A stretch of 33,204 nt of DNA from Burkholderiaceae bacterium (GTDB lineage Bacteria > Pseudomonadota > Gammaproteobacteria > Burkholderiales > Burkholderiaceae_C): NCBI GenBank assembly GCA_022702125.1, contig JAKOND010000240.1, forward strand, positions 1-33,204, written 5' to 3'. Positions 30,344 through 33,204 of the stretch are shown here, in pieces. The notes beneath the pieces were generated by a model. That model saw only the letters and a program-made list of their open reading frames with translations. It did no database searches and was not told the origin of the DNA. The translations under genes and the position numbers were made by a program. The first letter of the stretch is position 1. Each line of letters starts with the position of its first letter.

Positions 30344-31317
30344 TCCACCGACGCGCCCGAGGCCTTGATGATCTTCGCCCAATCGCGGATGTCCTGCTCC
30401 ACGAAGCGGCCGAAGGCCTGCGGCGTCATGTCCACGGAACTGGCGCCCTCGGTGCGCATGCGCTCCTGGTAGGCGGGCGTCTCCACCGCCTTCCTGGCCG
30501 CCTGGTAGAGCCGGTCGGCCACCTCCGGCGGCAGGCGGGCCGGGCCGAACAGGCCGAACCAGGCGGTGGACTCGAAGCCTTTCACGGTGGCGGCGATCGG
30601 CGGCACGCCCGGGAACTGCGGCAGCGCATCGCGGCTGCTCACGCCGAGCAGCCGGATGCCGCCGCTCTCCCGGTGCGGCAGCACGTTGACGGTGCTGGCG
30701 AACATCAGGTCCACCGTGCCCGCGAGCACGTCGGAGAGCGCCGGCCCGGTGCCCTTGTACGGGATGTTGACGATTTTGGCGCCGGTCAGCATCTTGAACT
30801 GCTCGCTCGCCAGGTGCAGCGAGGAGCCCTGCGCGCCGATCGCGAAATTGAGCTTGTCGGGGTTCTTCTTCGCGTACGCCACCAGCCCCGCGACGTCGCC
30901 GAAGGGCAGGCCCTTGCGCGCGATCAGCACGCTGGGCACCTTGGCCACCATGGCGATGGGCGTGAAATCCTTCACCGGATCGAACGGCAGATTCTTGTAG
31001 AGGGTGGCGTTGATGGTGTGGCCGGTGAAGGCCATCAGCAGCGTGCTGCCGTCCGCCGGTGCCTTGGCGACGTAGGCGGCGGCGATGTTGCCGCCGGCGC
31101 CGGCCCGGTTGTCCACCAGCACGGTGCGGCCGAGCGCGTCGCCCATCGCCTTGCCGATCACCCGGGCCAGCGTGTCGGTGGTGCCGCCGGGCGGGCTGCC
31201 GACGATGATGGTGAGGGGCTTGGCGTCCTGGGCGGACGCCAGCCCCGGGGCCCACGCGCCGGCGGCGAGCAGGCCCAGCGCGGCGAGGGCGCGGCGCCGG
31301 GGGAATCGGTTCTTCAT
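30340..31317 (-). CDS. Bug-family periplasmic receptor
   Basis: A 325-residue TctC/Bug receptor, first gene of the leftward dehydratase/lyase operon. The signal peptide (residues 1-29) ends SAQD-like. Family motifs are KPLTIIVGSPPGGTTDTLARV near 33-53, VDNRAGAGGNIAAAYV near 70-85, NIPYKGTGPALSDVLAG near 180, and PADGSTLLMA, a variant of the usual PDGYTLL. AAGGAGAC precedes the ATG. It presumably binds the dicarboxylic acid that the dehydratase acts on. No TctAB permease is nearby. Confidence 0.93.
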   Translation of the reverse strand: MKNRFPRRRALAALGLLAAGAWAPGLASAQDAKPLTIIVGSPPGGTTDTLARVIGKAMGDALGRTVLVDNRAGAGGNIAAAYVAKAPADGSTLLMAFTGHTINATLYKNLPFDPVKDFTPIAMVAKVPSVLIARKGLPFGDVAGLVAYAKKNPDKLNFAIGAQGSSLHLASEQFKMLTGAKIVNIPYKGTGPALSDVLAGTVDLMFASTVNVLPHRESGGIRLLGVSSRDALPQFPGVPPIAATVKGFESTAWFGLFGPARLPPEVADRLYQAARKAVETPAYQERMRTEGASSVDMTPQAFGRFVEQDIRDWAKIIKASGASVE

Positions 31318-31371
31318 CGTGTCTCCTTGGGGGAAGGAGCATCCTAGGCGCGGGCGGCCGCGGCTTCAATG

Positions 31372-31398
31372 GGACCTGCTGGTCCTATCGGGGGGACC
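31372..31398. promoter_or_regulatory. Repeated GGACC/GGTCC half-sites upstream of the Bug/dehydratase operon
   Basis: GGACC (31372-31376), GGTCC (31381-31385) and GGACC (31394-31398) alternate in orientation, which gives two overlapping dyads. They lie 55-80 bases upstream of the Bug ATG on the minus strand, within the operon's promoter region. They are candidates for the binding site of the GntR/UTRA regulator at 26733-27527. No promoter consensus was recognised. Confidence 0.35.
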
Positions 31399-31454
31399 AG
31401 CGCGGCACGGGCGGGCGCGGAGTGGGGCGGTCGGCGCCGCGCGGCGGCCCGCTG

Positions 31455-32084
31455 TCAGGCGACGGGCGGGGGGCGCATCCGGTCGGCCAGGGCGCCGTGG
31501 CCGCGGGCCTCCAGCGCGTCGGCCGCGCCGGCGAGATCGCGCGCCTCGCGGTTCTGACTCAGCTTGGCCTTGCCTTCCAGCGCGGTGACGGCGATCTCGA
31601 TGCCCACGATGTTGCGCAGCATGCCGTCGATGAACTCGGGCGCGGAGTCGCCCATCTTCCAGGGCCGGGGTTCCGCCGCCTCGTGCCGCCGGGTCAGCCG
31701 GGCGACCAGGCGGCGCACGAAGCGCTCGTCGTCGTGCACCGTGAGCACGCCGTGCGCATGCACCACCTCGTAGTTCCAGGTCGGCACCAGGCGGTGCGTC
31801 TCGTGCTTGCTGGGATACCAGCTCGGCGAGACGTAGGCCTCCGCGCCCCGGAAGATCACCAGCACCGGGCTGCCGGACGGACAGCGTTGCAGCAGCGGAT
31901 TGGCGCGCGCCACATGGGCCGACAGCAGGCCGTGGGGGCCGGCGCCGGGGTCGAATTCGAAGGGCAGGTGGTCGGCGTCGAAGCCCGCGGCGCCGTGCGT
32001 GACCAGCGCGCCCAGCGGGTGGTCCCGGAGGATGCGGTGCAGCTGCTCCGGGCGGTTCTCGGCGAAATGCGGCGGGGTGTACAT
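31455..32084 (-). CDS. PaiB-like FMN-binding protein/negative regulator
   Basis: A 209-residue protein of the PaiB family (split-barrel flavin-binding fold). It opens with the typical MYTPPHFAE, then HPLGALVTHG, DHLPFEFD, GLLSAHVARANPL, and the YVSPSWYPSKHETHRLVPTWNYEVV block strongly conserved in PaiB. The C-terminal KAKLSQNR is also family-typical. In Bacillus, PaiB influences sporulation and protease genes; in proteobacteria its role is unclear. The ATG at 32084 matches the family N-terminus although no SD is visible. It is divergent from the ABC solute-binding gene. Confidence 0.9.
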   Translation of the reverse strand: MYTPPHFAENRPEQLHRILRDHPLGALVTHGAAGFDADHLPFEFDPGAGPHGLLSAHVARANPLLQRCPSGSPVLVIFRGAEAYVSPSWYPSKHETHRLVPTWNYEVVHAHGVLTVHDDERFVRRLVARLTRRHEAAEPRPWKMGDSAPEFIDGMLRNIVGIEIAVTALEGKAKLSQNREARDLAGAADALEARGHGALADRMRPPPVA

Positions 32085-32104
32085 CGTGCGTGGAAGGAGG
32101 GGAA

Positions 32105-32180
32105 GCCGGGCATCGCCTGCCCGGCGGGGCATCGGCCGCACCGTAGCACAGCGAGGCCCCGCACCGCGGGGGGCCGATGC
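32105..32180. promoter_or_regulatory. Cluster of perfect inverted repeats between divergent paiB-like and solute-binding genes
   Basis: Three dyads occupy this gap: GCCGGGCA/TGCCCGGC (32105-32125, five-base loop); GCATCGGCC (32129-32137) with GGCCGATGC (32172-32180); and, nested in the latter, CCCCGC/GCGGGG (32157-32171, three-base loop). They lie upstream of both divergent genes, so they could be operators or leader hairpins of the PaiB-like mRNA. Confidence 0.4.
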
Positions 32181-32279
32181 GCGCGTCATCGCCGCGTCAC
32201 ACCCGGCGATTCCAATGAAATCGTTTGCAGAGGCGCCGAGCCCTGCGTCCACCACGACTTCAACGGAAAAGGAACCCCC

Positions 32280-33204
32280 ATGCAACGCCTGCTTCGCGGC
32301 GCCGTCCTGGCGCTGGGCCTCGCGGCCGCCACCGGCGCCTTCGCGCAGACCGCCATCTGCTACAACTGCCCGACCGAATGGGCCGACTGGGGCGCCCAGC
32401 TCAAGGCCATCAAGGCCCGCACCGGCGTCACCGTGCCGCCGGACAACAAGAACTCCGGCCAGGCCCTGGCGCAGATGGCCGCCGAGCGCGCCAGCCCGGT
32501 CGCCGACATGGCCTACCTCGGCGTCACCTTCGCCGTCCAGGCGCAGAAGGACGGCCTGGTGGCGCCGTACAAGCCGGCGGGCTTCGCCGACATCCCCGAC
32601 GGCCTCAAGGACCGCGACGGCCACTGGTTCACCATCCACTCGGGCACGCTGGGCTTCATGGTCAACGTCGATGCGCTGGGCGGCAAGCCGGTCCCGCGCT
32701 CCTGGGCCGACCTCCTCAAGCCCGAGTACAAGGGCCTGGTCGGCTACCTGGACCCGGCCTCGGCCTTCGTCGGCTACGTCGGCGCGGTGGCGGCCAACCA
32801 GGCGCGCGGCGGCACGCTCGACAACTTCGGCCCGGGCATCGACTACTTCAGGCAACTGATGAAGAACGAACCCATCGTGCCCAAGCAGACCGCCTACGCC
32901 CGCGTGCTGTCGGGCGAGATCGCGATCCTGCTGGACTACGACTTCAACGCCTACCGCGCCAAGTACAAGGACGGCGCCAACGTGGCCTTCGTGATTCCGG
33001 CCGAAGGCACGGTGGTGGTTCCCTACGTGATGAGCCTCGTGGCCAAGGCGCCGCATGCCGCCGACGCGAAGAAAGCGCTCGACTTCGTGCTCTCCGACGA
33101 GGGCCAGGCGCTCTGGGCGCGGGCCTACCTGCGGCCGGTGCGCAACGTGCCCATGCCCGCCGACGTGGCCGCGCGCTTCCTGCCGGCGGCCGACTACGCC
33201 CGCG
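32280..33204 (+). CDS. ABC transporter extracellular solute-binding protein, family 1 (partial, runs off right edge)
   Basis: An open frame of 308 codons from the ATG at 32280 to the window end. Residues 1-22 are a Sec signal peptide ending AFAQ. The mature part begins TAICYNCPTEWADW and continues with a bacterial solute-binding fold (SGTLGFMVNVDALGG, SWADLLKPEYKGLVGYLDP, LSGEIAILLDYDFNAYR, KALDFVLSDEGQALWARAY), as in iron(III), thiamine or polyamine receptors. AAGGAA is about 6 bases before the start. The ABC permease and ATPase genes would lie beyond the edge. Two Cys residues near the mature N-terminus (CYNC) are unusual and may form a disulfide. Confidence 0.92.
   Translation, partial: MQRLLRGAVLALGLAAATGAFAQTAICYNCPTEWADWGAQLKAIKARTGVTVPPDNKNSGQALAQMAAERASPVADMAYLGVTFAVQAQKDGLVAPYKPAGFADIPDGLKDRDGHWFTIHSGTLGFMVNVDALGGKPVPRSWADLLKPEYKGLVGYLDPASAFVGYVGAVAANQARGGTLDNFGPGIDYFRQLMKNEPIVPKQTAYARVLSGEIAILLDYDFNAYRAKYKDGANVAFVIPAEGTVVVPYVMSLVAKAPHAADAKKALDFVLSDEGQALWARAYLRPVRNVPMPADVAARFLPAADYAR

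Noticed and set aside
1-33204. CRISPR arrays, tRNA or rRNA genes
   Set aside because: No regularly spaced repeats, cloverleaf-like or rRNA-like sequences were seen on either strand.

Overview
The window is GC-rich (roughly 70 % by eye), densely packed DNA from a proteobacterium, most likely a betaproteobacterium of the order Burkholderiales (Alcaligenaceae or Comamonadaceae type). The reasons are the Bug/tripartite-tricarboxylate receptor genes with no transporter partner beside them, the many GntR regulators next to small catabolic operons, the TRAP transporter, and the cyo-type quinol oxidase. No rRNA, tRNA or CRISPR array was seen. The content is accessory carbon catabolism and respiration rather than core housekeeping.

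Layout. (1) 1-902: the start of a leftward secreted protein, then a decayed IS5-type element (221-901) that still has both terminal repeats but holds an internally deleted, frameshifted transposase. (2) 903-9814: a leftward eight-gene operon (FAD-linked 2-hydroxyacid dehydrogenase, TRAP transporter QMP, two SDR dehydrogenases, a PEP-mutase/isocitrate-lyase-family lyase, a DapA-family aldolase) with a divergent GntR/FCD regulator. A second transposase remnant lies at about 9850-10041, so the module is bracketed by mobile-element debris. (3) 10140-17323: a leftward GntR/FCD regulator with a perfect 18-bp palindrome upstream of its start, facing a rightward cluster: Bug receptor, two-subunit molybdenum hydroxylase without an FAD subunit, a ModA-like binding protein without signal peptide, an FAH-family hydrolase and a second Bug receptor with a Tat-like N-terminus. 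(4) 17549-18265: an MgtC/SapB-family membrane protein with a hairpin-rich leader. (5) 18381-25695: a tightly coupled operon cyoABCD, GMC oxidoreductase, DoxX-like membrane protein, cupin and a two-domain VOC protein. (6) 25649-31317: a leftward set consisting of SMP-30 lactonase, GntR/UTRA regulator, a second PEP-mutase/isocitrate-lyase-family lyase, LeuD-like and LeuC-like dehydratase subunits, and a Bug receptor. (7) 31455-33204: a leftward PaiB-like FMN-binding protein and a divergent, right-truncated ABC solute-binding protein.

How the genes may work together (inference). Region 2 looks like uptake and oxidation of a hydroxy or sugar acid followed by aldol cleavage. Region 6 resembles, in architecture, the dimethylmaleate hydratase plus 2,3-dimethylmalate lyase pair of anaerobic nicotinate catabolism: a LeuCD-type hydratase feeding a PEP-mutase-type C-C lyase. 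Region 5 ties a flavin alcohol dehydrogenase and a DoxX protein to its own bo-type quinol oxidase, suggesting a dedicated substrate-to-oxygen chain; it is the best candidate here for an undescribed system. Regions 3-5 also carry structured leaders and operator-like palindromes in their intergenic gaps.
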